This document shows positions 53,201 through 62,104 of a DNA stretch of 64,000 nucleotides, one piece after another (position 1 is the first letter of the stretch; each line of letters opens with the position of its first letter). The notes under the pieces are model-generated. The model searched no databases and was not told the origin of the DNA. It saw only the letters and a program-made list of their open reading frames with translations. This DNA is from an uncultured Bacteriovoracaceae bacterium (GTDB lineage: Bacteria; Bdellovibrionota; Bacteriovoracia; Bacteriovoracales; Bacteriovoracaceae), in contig CAKZUQ010000013.1 of NCBI GenBank assembly GCA_937923325.1, positions 1-64,000 on the forward strand. Direction: 5' to 3'. The translations under genes were made by a program, and so were the position numbers.

Positions 53201-53887
53201 AGGTGAACCGTCTTCATTTGTTGGAGAAATTTCTTTAACGATATCTCCAAATGTACTTCTCCATTCAACCGTATAATTTTGAACATCATCCCAAAAAGGT
53301 CTAAGCACATTTTCTTGAAATTCAACAGAGTGCGCTTGGGACAGTACCTGAGTATCACTTGTTAGATACATTGCATCTCTAGTCTCATTAAACCAATTTG
53401 CCCATAATGAGAAATAATCTGTTACATTATCCCAGTTAAATACAGTCTCTGTACCCGATATGATCCTTACATTAGTAGTATAGTAATTTCTCAACAGGGA
53501 GTTCATAACATCAGTAATATTACCAACAGCACCAGGAATGGTAACTAGTTCTCTACAACTCTGATCAGTAACTTCATCAAAAGTTGAACCTATTTCTTTA
53601 AAGCAATCCTTAACATTAAAGAAGTTATTTAGATCTGGAACTTCATTTAAATAAAAAGCACATCTATTGATACGACCTCTTAGACGAACAAATGCTCTTT
53701 TATTCTCTTCAGTAGATAGTGGTGGTTTACACTCATTAGGTACTTCAAGATTATTTGTAAGTAAGTTAAATGACCTTTTTATTTTTGCAAAAGACTTATT
53801 TAAGTCTTTTGGATTTATTTTTTTATCTTGATTATTGTTATTGCAGGAAGCGAAAAGAATAATCAAAAGTAGGATGAGTTGTTTCAT
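50222..53887 (-). CDS. Large exported lipoprotein of the RHS operon, possible delivery partner
   Basis: I do not recognise the family. The lipoprotein signal (MKQLILLLIILFASCNNNNQ) has lipobox ASC. Residues about 30-620 are predicted helical with long stretches of coiled-coil character (VLRSKFDSQKHTLISEVLAL). Residues 640-780 look beta-rich (NATWGTRTSSGTRKSTTDST region). Helices return at about 790-980, and the C-terminal 200 residues are a second beta domain ending in DVNLNWIDYCQEK. This helical-stalk-plus-beta layout and its place before a TcB/TcC-like gene recall Tc A subunits, but no diagnostic A-subunit motif is seen. The stop overlaps the RHS start. Confidence 0.65.
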   Translation of the reverse strand: MKQLILLLIILFASCNNNNQDKKINPKDLNKSFAKIKRSFNLLTNNLEVPNECKPPLSTEENKRAFVRLRGRINRCAFYLNEVPDLNNFFNVKDCFKEIGSTFDEVTDQSCRELVTIPGAVGNITDVMNSLLRNYYTTNVRIISGTETVFNWDNVTDYFSLWANWFNETRDAMYLTSDTQVLSQAHSVEFQENVLRPFWDDVQNYTVEWRSTFGDIVKEISPTNEDGSPKTPEEIAEERLDKNNKFEIFKTMLGVNQKIIDYAFESELSAKITSWETGSTEKYASPLLAALIGDSVAPFFERLKVITKIYDVACKLKNCTKSFYEQNKTYWMLRLLNGIANDSDIENFELDRDDPLNNFLMTLYDRKTEINSIVSAINKTFGVESISTIEPGSDFPSFLSSFTTMFSSSYDLLQSFENTTTIDKNGIERAGFFSSGKISEVNVGFSKSNMDRHITSVKNSNDRLEVLRSKFDSQKHTLISEVLALNASAIQLDQLESKINIDLTDLYNTSGQIDAVRNFIYESNLTFADQVKNLISNQSSGQEEFFTHPTQTYVANASETSIGNPDVIDGSILHNIDPEGSFSKGDMLQVTTSGEWSATCGISKTYGEGVVNAKASSKGYAMVQTDGVSQVRSVDDYSTKESFSSQSLSVETCVGASSPAKFIVKASINVCANATWGTRTSSGTRKSTTDSTSRRSDASFNIGVTSSNTPYPYIPAGSLLLVVMPKGENLKIEYSNIYILNGNDTFVVEKDNQDYYLIGNDCSADTNNGSLTVNVTRQSPQGEQASNFIEKIQAISSKVEERVSALINNGQLSHELLQSIKNELLGTTGIDINNFNGTVRQLLESFISNHIALLDYKSQLVNMERNLETKKLTLLSLLEQFGAENEQRFLRVHTRNWLLSNMDLDFVNQSDENQNLYTLNRVLNSLENSLVSYLDFKYRDEEREYILGNIDLLSSIDISDNFDTISSRLTTYVSTLLDNLQDDLDNNPLIPQTTVGIRIPNPYYEPSFEPPFPEVSLHPVMDESRATNFWNKLINFKRFAEKGEELSFNIFIEDLYQDNGLSCYAEAPIIESVGLFFIPENEGYVTGFNNNYRHKNSKLFIDGVSQVPFETILREYNFVNEAWRYMDAATRMAISPEDAMSKLVSEYPPSPGTESGLGTGRPLFGKFKIGDIKGFNSYEGEVTIGYTPLKEIKELFIGYVVSASNSNFDVNLNWIDYCQEK

Positions 53888-53907
53888 CGTCTATCTCCTA
53901 ATTAAGA

Positions 53908-54882
53908 TTATCTTTTAGCTGTTTCTATAACATTGTAATATGGATACTGATTATCGAGGTGACTTAAAAAATCTGTTTCATCAGTTGTTCTGTTCTCACC
54001 AATAGTCATTAGTATTTTTTTCGCATTACCGATTGTTCTTGCTTGGCATGATACTGACCAGTCTTTAGTTTCTGCTTCAAAAGCATCAACTTCAGTCTTA
54101 AAGCAAGCAGCCTTAGCTTGTTGAGAACTTAAGTCACTTTCAGGTAGCGTTAAACATGAATCACATGAATTTTTAACAATATAATCTTCTAAAGCTTGAA
54201 CTCTGGCCTCAGCAGCTCTTCTTTCAGCTAAAGCTACAGCATCTAAGCATCCACGCTTAACTTTTACAAAAGTATTTACTGTAATATTTTTTGGTCTATT
54301 ATCATTTGCAACAGGAACTACCCTTGAAGCATCAAAATTTGCAAATAATCCAGAATTAGCTGATCCGTAGTTTTGTCCTTGATACCCTGCATTTCCAGCA
54401 AGTGCAAATGCTCCAGTGTTCATATCTCTAGCACCTCTTGAATTCCAAGAACCAACCTCTCCCACAATATTTCTCATTGCATCTCCATAAAAAGCTCCAA
54501 GTTCAAGATCACCATCAGGATTATTAAGAAGGCTTATTTGATCCGAATTATTTTTTCCTCTTAGAAATACACCTCTAGCATCTGGAAGGTTATCTATTGA
54601 AATATTATCTGTAACATTAAGTTGATCAAAAACACTATCTTCAGATGTAATACCTAACTCTGTCTTTGATTGACCTGCTAAAAGAACCCACTCCTCTCCA
54701 TTTACAGACTGAAATGCTGACTCAGATAGAATCGAATGCTTAACATCTCCAAGACCTGCTGTAGATAGATCTTCAAGCACACACTCTTTTTTGTTATTTT
54801 TGCTATTTTTAAGATTTAAGGGTTTCGCTTTAAAAGAAAATACTAAAGCAAGTAAGATACCGACTGCAACCAATCTAAACAT
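53908..54882 (-). CDS. Secreted protein with phage tail-collar-like domain
   Basis: Signal peptide MFRLVAVGILLALVFSFKA. Residues about 60-215 resemble the collar/receptor tip of phage tail fibres (GEEWVLLAGQSKTELG; LPDARGVFLRGKNN; GDLELGAFYGDAMRNIVGEV; NTFVKVKRGC). The C-terminal 110 residues are helical with paired cysteines (NSCDSCLTLPE). The gene lies 20 bases before the lipoprotein gene, so the three genes form one operon. Tail-collar domains usually mediate trimerisation or receptor binding, so a target-recognition part is possible. Confidence 0.68.
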   Translation of the reverse strand: MFRLVAVGILLALVFSFKAKPLNLKNSKNNKKECVLEDLSTAGLGDVKHSILSESAFQSVNGEEWVLLAGQSKTELGITSEDSVFDQLNVTDNISIDNLPDARGVFLRGKNNSDQISLLNNPDGDLELGAFYGDAMRNIVGEVGSWNSRGARDMNTGAFALAGNAGYQGQNYGSANSGLFANFDASRVVPVANDNRPKNITVNTFVKVKRGCLDAVALAERRAAEARVQALEDYIVKNSCDSCLTLPESDLSSQQAKAACFKTEVDAFEAETKDWSVSCQARTIGNAKKILMTIGENRTTDETDFLSHLDNQYPYYNVIETAKR

Positions 54883-55054
54883 AATTCCTCCATGAATAAT
54901 TTAAATAAAAATATAATTACTTCATTTAAAGATTCTGACAAGAAAAATATGCTTATAAAAATAAATACAATAAAAAAAGAATAGAGACCTTCACACTAGA
55001 CAACTTGAGTAAACAGATCAGAAAAGTAATTCGATCCAACTTATAAACTTAATT

Positions 55055-56170
55055 TCATTCAAATATTTTTTCGAATTTTTTATATGTTTCGGATTCAAAG
55101 ATTTTTTTTACAGCATCTTGATTAATCTTAGAAAGCTCTTCTTTGAGGCTATCATCACTGATAACTTCCTCGATCAAAAGTGCAAGTTTCTTTGGATCTT
55201 CTCCTTCATAGATAAAGTCTCTAGAGCGCCCATCTAAAACCTCACTAGCACCAACCCAACTAGTAGTTATAACTGGAGCTCCACATGCCATTGCTTCAGC
55301 AACAACCCTTCCAAATTCCTCTATTTTTGCGGGTAAAACAAATAAATCTAAAGCCGAATAAGCTGTCGCTATATCACTAATAATAGGAAAATGCTTTATA
55401 CGATCTTTATACCTATTGCGATCCAAAGACTCTTGAGCTTGTTTATAAATTTTATCTTTACCAACAAAAATAAAAAAAGCTTTATTCGCTAGCTTAGCTG
55501 GCAATAAATCAATAGCATCAAAGAACTCTTTAAGGTTTCTTTTTTGGAAGGCTCCAGATGTAATTAACCCAACGAGAGAATCGTTAGGATTCATTCCAAT
55601 TTCCTTCTTAAAGTTTATAATCTTTTCTTGAGATGACCTTTTAAATTCATCCTCAAATAAGGAAGGATAAACAACTTCAATTTTATCTTTAGAGATATCA
55701 AATCTTTTACTCAAGTCATCTTTAACGATATATGAGTTTGCAATCAACGTTTTAAATTCTGACTTTTCAAATATTGGAGTATGCGTTTGAAACATTTCAT
55801 TAGATGGAGGTAAAGCCTTATTTTGAATTCTTTCATGGGCAAGATGAACGCAATTATGAGTTACAAAGATGTCAGCATTTTTAAAATCTCCATGGCTGAT
55901 TGTTAAGTCTGGTTGGATTTTCTTAACAAATTTATCAACTTGACTGGAGTATTGCTCCCTTCTTTTAACTTTTTTTTGCCATGGATATTTAAAAGTTTTG
56001 ATAAAGTGTGCATCATATTCATTTAAATCACTTGCAGTCCCTTCATCTGCAACAACATAAATAATCCAGTTTTTCTCTTGAAAAAACCTTATTTGTTCAT
56101 AAACGCTTCTAGTCGCTCCCGAGTATTTTTTTGACATATTTTGCTTAGCTATAACAACTGTTTTTTGCAT
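55055..56170 (-). CDS. Glycosyltransferase family 4
   Basis: GT-B fold glycosyltransferase of the surface polysaccharide cluster. The C-terminal nucleotide-sugar domain shows GAFQKRNLKEFFDAIDLLP, the PAKIEEFGRVVAEAMACGAP signature with the conserved Glu pair, and GASEVLDG. The N-terminal domain starts KTVVIAKQNMSKKYSGATRS. Sugar donor and acceptor cannot be deduced. It lies 21 bases after the ligase-like gene in the same direction and probably shares its transcript. Confidence 0.85.
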   Translation of the reverse strand: MQKTVVIAKQNMSKKYSGATRSVYEQIRFFQEKNWIIYVVADEGTASDLNEYDAHFIKTFKYPWQKKVKRREQYSSQVDKFVKKIQPDLTISHGDFKNADIFVTHNCVHLAHERIQNKALPPSNEMFQTHTPIFEKSEFKTLIANSYIVKDDLSKRFDISKDKIEVVYPSLFEDEFKRSSQEKIINFKKEIGMNPNDSLVGLITSGAFQKRNLKEFFDAIDLLPAKLANKAFFIFVGKDKIYKQAQESLDRNRYKDRIKHFPIISDIATAYSALDLFVLPAKIEEFGRVVAEAMACGAPVITTSWVGASEVLDGRSRDFIYEGEDPKKLALLIEEVISDDSLKEELSKINQDAVKKIFESETYKKFEKIFE

Positions 56171-56191
56171 TGGAGCTCTATCCTTAATAAC

Positions 56192-57451
56192 TTACGATTC
56201 TAAATTAAAACATAAATCTACTCTCTTCAAATAACTAAGAGGATAAATCAAAAAAATCATAAATGAGTTATTTGCATCAAAGATATATTCAAATTGACCT
56301 GCAACTAAAATATTAACTATTATTGGAACAATTAGATATCCAAGCAAATCTTTTCTTTTAAACATTTCAAATAACCAGGCCACTAACCAAAGAAACATTA
56401 AACCAAGTCCAATAAATCCCATATCAGCACCTGTTTGCAAAAAGATATTATGAGCATGACTACAATATGGTTTATAATCACTGTAGTCACATTTTAAATT
56501 TAACTTTGAACAATAATCCATCCATACAATTTTATGTTGTTCTTTAATTTTTGGACAAGAATAAGAGAATTGATTTGTTCCAAGACCAAATATTGGACTA
56601 TCAATTATCCCCCTTCCAGCTGCTTCATATTGACTAAGTCTTATTAGATTAGATGGACTACTAGCTCCTTGTAAAAGTCTAGATGACTGACTCCCTCCAA
56701 ACAACATAACTCCAGCAATGGCCAACACACCTACAGTAGTAAGAATAATTGATACAACCCCTAATTTTTTATTTTTAAATAATAAGATAAACGGAATAGA
56801 ACAGATTGTTCCTAGTATGGCCCCTCGACATTGAGACTCTAAAAGTCCAAGAAGTCCAAATGCGACAGCAACTAAAATCCACTTAACAGGTAAGAAGTTT
56901 TTTATTTTCTTTAAATTTAAAACCAAACCTAAAAGTAAAGATACAACAAAACCAGTACCGTATCCGTACCTCATAATTCCTGTAAAACCAGGGTTTCGAA
57001 CAGTATTAAAACCACTTTCTTGCATTTTTAAAATATCAAATCCAAACCTAGCTTTGGCCTCTCCATAGATTGCTGCAGCAACAATAGTAAAAAGAAAAGT
57101 TTTAACCAAAAAAACTATTCTTTTTTTAGTCATATAATTTTTAAAAAATACGGGAAATGCAACCAAGCTTAATAAACTAAAAAGTATGTATTTTTGCTTA
57201 CCAAAAGATCGCATTGGATTAGATAGGTCTTCAAAGTTATATAAACTAGCAATTACTCCCCAGATCATTAAACCAAATAAGCAATACATACTGAAACTTG
57301 GCTTAAAGTTTTTAATATTCTCTTTAAAATACAAAAGAAAAGGTATAGCAGCCAATATATGAAATAAACTAGGTACAGATACTGATACGAATATCCCTAA
57401 CAGTATAAAAAATAGGCCAATATATATAAAAATATCTCTTTTAAGTGTCAT
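56192..57451 (-). CDS. O-antigen ligase/polymerase-like membrane protein
   Basis: Polytopic inner-membrane protein with about ten to twelve hydrophobic segments and a large periplasmic loop. The Wzy_C/WaaL-type motif is visible: RGIIDSPIFGLGTNQFSY followed by HAHNIFLQTGADMG, where the His is a conserved catalytic-loop feature. It could either polymerise repeat units or ligate the chain to lipid A core. I start at MTLKRDIFIYIG; a TTG nine bases upstream is an alternative. It is divergent from the WecA-like gene. Confidence 0.8.
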   Translation of the reverse strand: MTLKRDIFIYIGLFFILLGIFVSVSVPSLFHILAAIPFLLYFKENIKNFKPSFSMYCLFGLMIWGVIASLYNFEDLSNPMRSFGKQKYILFSLLSLVAFPVFFKNYMTKKRIVFLVKTFLFTIVAAAIYGEAKARFGFDILKMQESGFNTVRNPGFTGIMRYGYGTGFVVSLLLGLVLNLKKIKNFLPVKWILVAVAFGLLGLLESQCRGAILGTICSIPFILLFKNKKLGVVSIILTTVGVLAIAGVMLFGGSQSSRLLQGASSPSNLIRLSQYEAAGRGIIDSPIFGLGTNQFSYSCPKIKEQHKIVWMDYCSKLNLKCDYSDYKPYCSHAHNIFLQTGADMGFIGLGLMFLWLVAWLFEMFKRKDLLGYLIVPIIVNILVAGQFEYIFDANNSFMIFLIYPLSYLKRVDLCFNLES

Positions 57452-57507
57452 TATTTGCAATCTCTCTTTTCAATGATTTATTAATAAATTACTATCTACT
57501 CCATAAT

Positions 57508-58551
57508 ATGACTATACAAATACTACTCCCATTACTGACAAGTGGCGCACTGTGTTTTTTTGCAATTCCTTCAATAATTAAGATTTGTGAAATAAAAAAA
57601 CTATGCGACGAGCCAGATGAAAGAAAACACCATCAAGGAGTCATTCCTTCTCTTGGAGGTATAGCTATATTTATTGGATTTATTTTTTCACTATGTTTTT
57701 GGTCAAATCAAAAAGATATTGTGGAGCTACAATATATTATCTGTTCTTTATTGCTTTTATTCTTCACAGGAATTAAGGACGACATAGTTAATCTCGTTGC
57801 TTACAAAAAGCTAATAGTTCAAATTATATGTTCATGCATTATTATAAGGTTTGCAGGAATTTACTTTACAAGTTTTTATGGCCTCTTTGGAATCTACGAC
57901 ATTCCTTATAGTTTAAGCTTTGTCTTCACTCTATTTACAATGATTGGAATTACCAATGCATTTAACCTTATAGATGGAATCAATACCCTTGCAGCAAGTA
58001 TTGGAATTCTAGCTTTAAGCTGTTTTGGGATCTGGTTTTACTTAACTGGTCACTCTCAATATGCGATTTTAAGTTTTTCTCTTATTGGATCACTAATAGC
58101 ATTTCTACACTACAATAAAACTCCAGCAAAAATATTTATGGGAGATACTGGCTCACTAATACTGGGTTTTACTATCTCAATTTTATCCGTAAAATTTATT
58201 GAATTCAACAGGCTATATACAGGTCCTGCTATATTTAGAATTCAATCAGTTCCAGCTGTAACACTAGCAATTATAATAATTCCTATTTTTGACACCGCGA
58301 GAGTATTTATACTCAGAGTCTTAGAAAAGAAGTCGCCATTTCTAGCTGATAGAAAACATCTTCATCATATTCTTATTGATAAAGGTCTTTCTCATCATAA
58401 AGCAAGCATAGTATTGGTTAGCATAAATTTAATTTTAATTATTTTCACTTGTTTAATCAAAGAAAAATTACAAGCAGAATTAATAGTACTTATATCAATA
58501 ATAGCTATGATCGTATCATCTTCATTATTTAAAAAACTTAGAAAAGAGTAA
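57508..58551 (+). CDS. WecA/MraY-like UDP-sugar:undecaprenyl-phosphate sugar-1-P transferase
   Basis: Initiates surface glycan synthesis by moving a HexNAc-1-phosphate onto undecaprenyl phosphate at the inner membrane. About eleven hydrophobic segments are visible with the family motifs DEPDERKHHQGVIPSLGGIA, NAFNLIDGINTLAA, KIFMGDTGSLILGF and DRKHLHHILIDKGLSHHK, including the catalytic Asp residues and His loop. I start at the ATG giving MTIQILLPLL; a GTG at 57445 would overlap the divergent gene. It is the only plus-strand gene of the cluster. WecA, not MraY, is indicated by the HHxxLH-type loop. Confidence 0.87.
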   Translation: MTIQILLPLLTSGALCFFAIPSIIKICEIKKLCDEPDERKHHQGVIPSLGGIAIFIGFIFSLCFWSNQKDIVELQYIICSLLLLFFTGIKDDIVNLVAYKKLIVQIICSCIIIRFAGIYFTSFYGLFGIYDIPYSLSFVFTLFTMIGITNAFNLIDGINTLAASIGILALSCFGIWFYLTGHSQYAILSFSLIGSLIAFLHYNKTPAKIFMGDTGSLILGFTISILSVKFIEFNRLYTGPAIFRIQSVPAVTLAIIIIPIFDTARVFILRVLEKKSPFLADRKHLHHILIDKGLSHHKASIVLVSINLILIIFTCLIKEKLQAELIVLISIIAMIVSSSLFKKLRKE

Positions 58552-58552
58552 A

Positions 58553-59800
58553 TTATTTATTTTCAAAGATTAATGACTCCAATCGATCAAGAAGCTCCCT
58601 CTTTGAAAAGTTTTGTTCGTAATACTTTCTCGAATAATAGCTCATCTCTATTAACTCTTCATCCGAAAGATCTAGCATACTAATTATATTTTCCTCTAAT
58701 TTTTGAGAATCACCTGACTGACAGGAGAAACCTGCTTTGGATTCATTAATTATTGTATTTGCCTCTCCACTTATCATACCAAGTAGAGGCCTTCCAAATG
58801 CCATATAAGCTTGAAGCTTACCAGGAATAGTTTTGCTAAAAATTGGATCATCCTTTAGACTAACAAGTAAAGCTGATGACTCTTTAAAAAGAGTGGGCAT
58901 TGTTTCAATTGGAAATCTTCCAAGTAAAAAGAAATTCTTAATCTTCCTTCTTTCAACCTCTCTCTCGACCCATTCTCTTGCTCTTCCATCTCCGACAATA
59001 ATCCAACGAATATTTTTAATTCCTTTAGAATTTAATAATTCAGCAGTATCCAAAATAGATGGAAAATCTTGAGCATCCCCAATATTTCCAGCAAAGACTA
59101 TATTAAAGAATGATGGGTCAATGTTAAATGGACTCTTTTCAAGAGCAACATCTTCACTGAAGTTATCCTCCGCCCAGCTAGGAAAATAAATTAAACTTGA
59201 TGGATCTTTTTTTTCACAATATTTGGCGATAGAAGATACAAATGATCGAGACTGTCCAAGAATAAAGCTTGATCTATTATAGATCCAAGAAACCATAGCC
59301 CCTACAGCTTTAAGGATAAATCTATTTTTTACAACCCCGACAGCACTAAGAGTCTCTGGCCAAAGATCTAGTACCCATAAATATGTTGGTACTTTTTTAA
59401 TTTTACTTAATACAATTGCAGGAATTGCAACAGTGATGGGAGAAACACCATAAACAAAAATCCCATCAAATTTCTTACCTCTTAATTTAAAAGGTCCAAA
59501 TAGTGAAGCACTCAAAAGAAAAGACAAGTAATTAAATGCTAGTTGAATTTTTCTTTTTCCTCGAGGAATTATAGGAACTCGTATAACCTCAGCTCCAAAG
59601 TATTTTGAAAAAGAGTCTTTGTCCTCTATAAACTCGCTATATATAGTACCTTCTGGATAGTTTGGAAGTGCAGTCAAAACTGTTACACTGTGACCTTTTT
59701 CTTGGAAATCACGAACAAGGTCATTAATTCTCATATTTTCAGGCCAAAAATATTGAGTAACAACAAGTAATCTTAAGTGTTTATTATTTGTAGTTTTAAT
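58553..59800 (-). CDS. WbuB-like glycosyltransferase (probable L-fucosamine transferase), AUU start likely
   Basis: GT4-type enzyme adding a sugar, probably N-acetyl-L-fucosamine, to the growing repeat. Sequence MRINDLVRDFQEKGHSVTVL, LPNYPEG and the late ESSALLVSLKDDPIFSKTIP match WbuB/WcaI-like enzymes. These normally begin with a strand ending YFWPENMRINDL. Here that strand (LRLLVVTQYFWPEN) is encoded upstream in frame, but no ATG, GTG or TTG exists between it and the preceding stop. An ATT at 59800, overlapping the stop of wecB by one base, is the best start. A conventional start at 59734 would delete the first strand of the fold. Confidence 0.82.
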   Translation of the reverse strand: MKTTNNKHLRLLVVTQYFWPENMRINDLVRDFQEKGHSVTVLTALPNYPEGTIYSEFIEDKDSFSKYFGAEVIRVPIIPRGKRKIQLAFNYLSFLLSASLFGPFKLRGKKFDGIFVYGVSPITVAIPAIVLSKIKKVPTYLWVLDLWPETLSAVGVVKNRFILKAVGAMVSWIYNRSSFILGQSRSFVSSIAKYCEKKDPSSLIYFPSWAEDNFSEDVALEKSPFNIDPSFFNIVFAGNIGDAQDFPSILDTAELLNSKGIKNIRWIIVGDGRAREWVEREVERRKIKNFFLLGRFPIETMPTLFKESSALLVSLKDDPIFSKTIPGKLQAYMAFGRPLLGMISGEANTIINESKAGFSCQSGDSQKLEENIISMLDLSDEELIEMSYYSRKYYEQNFSKRELLDRLESLIFENK

Positions 59801-60926
59801 ACTTTTTCCAAACTTTTCGATTTATATAATCAGTATAGCTTTGAATAATTCTCACTATCTTTTCAGACACCGTGACAGCACTATAATCTTTAACTCTTTC
59901 AAGAGTTCTCTTTTCTCCAACTTCCTGACTTTCTAAAATTTCCAAACCTTGTAATACCCTATTAACCTCTAAGCCTGTCATGATAACAGAAGCTTCTTCC
60001 ATCGCCTCTGGTCTCTCATGAGCTTCTCTTAGATTTAAGGCTCTAAAATTTAGTATAGAAGATTCCTCATTAATAGTTCCGCTATCAGAAATCACTGTCT
60101 TAGCATCCATTTGTAGCTTATTGTAATCCATAAAGCCCAAAGGTTTCATAAGTTTAATATTCTCAGAAAATTCTATCCCCATAGAATTAATTTTATTTCG
60201 AGTTCTTGGATGAGTAGAGACAATAATAGGAAGATTATACTTTTCATCAATACTCTTTAAAACCTCAACAAGTTTCAAAAAGTTTTTATCGGATTCAATA
60301 TTTTCTTCTCTGTGTGCACTTATGACAAAGAATTTATCTTTGGTAAGATTTAATTTTTGAAGAACTGTTGAATTTTCAATTTCATTTTTATAGAAATTTA
60401 AAACTTCAAACATTGGACTCCCAGTTTTTATAACCATATCTGAAGCTAATCCCTCTTTAAGTAGGTACTCTCTAGCAATAGAGCTATAAGTCAGATTAAT
60501 GTCAGCTATATGATCTACAATACGACGATTAATCTCTTCAGGAACTCTCATATCAAAGCATCTATTTCCTGCTTCCATATGAAATGTAGGTATTTTTCTT
60601 TTTTTGGCCGATAACAAAGCAAGACAACTATTTGTATCACCAAGTACTAGAACTGCTTCAGGTTTTATTTGGTCCAATAGTTTATCAGTACTAACGATCA
60701 CATTACCTATTGTCTCTATTGCGCTAGATCCAGCGGCTTCAAGAAAATGGTCTGGCCTTCTAATTTTTAAGTCATTAAAAAAAACTTCATTAAGCTCGTA
60801 ATCATAGTTTTGTCCAGTATGAACAATTATATGATCACAATATTTATCCAATTTGGCCATAACTCGCGATAATCGAATTATTTCAGGTCTAGTCCCAACT
60901 ACAGTCATAATTTTTAATTTTTTCAT
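59796..60926 (-). CDS. UDP-N-acetyl sugar 2-epimerase (FnlC/WbjD/CapG type)
   Basis: Non-hydrolysing UDP-sugar 2-epimerase. The family motifs are present: TVVGTRPEIIRLSRVM, HTGQNYDYELNEVFF, VLGDTNSCLAL, FHMEAGNRCFDMRVPEEINR and the late ISDSGTINEESSIL. In the fnlABC context it should carry out the last step to UDP-N-acetyl-L-fucosamine; alone it could not be told from WecB. It lies 38 bases after the capF-type gene and overlaps the start of the next. Confidence 0.9.
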   Translation of the reverse strand: MKKLKIMTVVGTRPEIIRLSRVMAKLDKYCDHIIVHTGQNYDYELNEVFFNDLKIRRPDHFLEAAGSSAIETIGNVIVSTDKLLDQIKPEAVLVLGDTNSCLALLSAKKRKIPTFHMEAGNRCFDMRVPEEINRRIVDHIADINLTYSSIAREYLLKEGLASDMVIKTGSPMFEVLNFYKNEIENSTVLQKLNLTKDKFFVISAHREENIESDKNFLKLVEVLKSIDEKYNLPIIVSTHPRTRNKINSMGIEFSENIKLMKPLGFMDYNKLQMDAKTVISDSGTINEESSILNFRALNLREAHERPEAMEEASVIMTGLEVNRVLQGLEILESQEVGEKRTLERVKDYSAVTVSEKIVRIIQSYTDYINRKVWKKY

Positions 60927-60964
60927 AACTATATTTGTACTACATTGATATTGAAATTAGAACA

Positions 60965-62089
60965 CTATATTTGAGCCATATATGTATCTGGGTTCTCTCT
61001 ATCAAAAATTTCATTTGCCCAAAGCATTACAACAAGATCAGAGTCACTAATATTTTTTATATCATGAGTCCAGCCAGGAATTGTTTCAACAACTTCATAC
61101 TTATCACTACCTGTTTCAACTTCATAATATTCATCTGTAATGATATTTCTAAATCTAAACAGTGCCTTTCCATTGATCACTAAAAATTTTTCTGTTTTTG
61201 AATGGTGATAATGTCCACCTCTTGTAATACCAGGCCTCGCTGTAAAAAAAGAAAACTGTCCAGAATCTTCAGTTTTTAACATCTCAACGAACACACCTCT
61301 AGCATCGGCATGTTCAACAAGCTCATATTTAAACTTATCTTTAGGCAAATAACTTAAATAAGTTGCATGAAGAGCTCTTACTATGGATGTTCCGACCTTT
61401 TGAGTAACTAAACTTTCACGACTAGTTTTAAAGTTAGATATTGTTTGGGCAAGCTCTCCCAAAGAGATATTATATACTTTACTAGACTCTAAAAATGTTG
61501 CTTTACCAGTATTCGCTTGAGAAGATTCATTTTTCAAAATAGAAATACAGTCACGAACGAGATCATCGATATAAACCAAATTAAGAACAGTATCTTTATC
61601 ATTAATATTGATATCAATATCATTTGCAATATTATGACAAAACGTGGCAACAACAGAGTTATAGTTTGGTTTACACCATTTACCAAAAACGTTATGGAAC
61701 CGATTAATAAAAACCTTAGCATTAGAATTTAGAGCTAAATCTTCTAAAGCTTTCTCTGCTTCCAACTTACTTCTTCCATAGTCATTATCAGCCGTTGCCT
61801 GAATTGAAGAAGAATAAAAAATCGAAGGAGCATGAGAAGATTTTTTCTTAATTGCGTCACATATATTCTTTGTTAAATCTGTATTTCCAATTGTGAAATC
61901 TAGAGGATCTTTAGGTCTATTAACTCCAGCTAAGTGAAAAATAAAATCTGCTTTAGCAACTTTATCAACTAAATCAATATTCGAATCAGAGCGTACGAGA
62001 GTACTTACTTCAATTCCGTCCATTTCATTTAAATGGACGATTAAGTTTTTACCTATAAATCCATCAGACCCTGTTACTAAAACATTCAT
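60965..62089 (-). CDS. UDP-N-acetyl-L-fucosamine pathway reductase (FnlB/WbjC/CapF type)
   Basis: Bifunctional enzyme of L-FucNAc synthesis. The N-terminal short-chain reductase domain begins NVLVTGSDGFIGKNLIVHL and includes a catalytic YGRSKLEAEKAL. From about residue 255 a cupin domain follows (GVFVEMLKTEDSGQFSFF, RPGITRGGHYHHSKTEKFLV, WTHDIKNISD), containing the metal-binding histidines. This fusion is the hallmark of CapF, which epimerises and reduces the keto sugar made by CapE. Length (374) is typical. Confidence 0.92.
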   Translation of the reverse strand: MNVLVTGSDGFIGKNLIVHLNEMDGIEVSTLVRSDSNIDLVDKVAKADFIFHLAGVNRPKDPLDFTIGNTDLTKNICDAIKKKSSHAPSIFYSSSIQATADNDYGRSKLEAEKALEDLALNSNAKVFINRFHNVFGKWCKPNYNSVVATFCHNIANDIDININDKDTVLNLVYIDDLVRDCISILKNESSQANTGKATFLESSKVYNISLGELAQTISNFKTSRESLVTQKVGTSIVRALHATYLSYLPKDKFKYELVEHADARGVFVEMLKTEDSGQFSFFTARPGITRGGHYHHSKTEKFLVINGKALFRFRNIITDEYYEVETGSDKYEVVETIPGWTHDIKNISDSDLVVMLWANEIFDRENPDTYMAQI

Positions 62090-62104
62090 AAAAATATACC
62101 TTTC

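Noticed and set aside
53122..53358. Minus-strand second frame inside the lipoprotein gene
   Set aside because: It is fully contained in a convincing long gene and has a lysine/leucine-rich composition typical of a shifted AT-rich frame.
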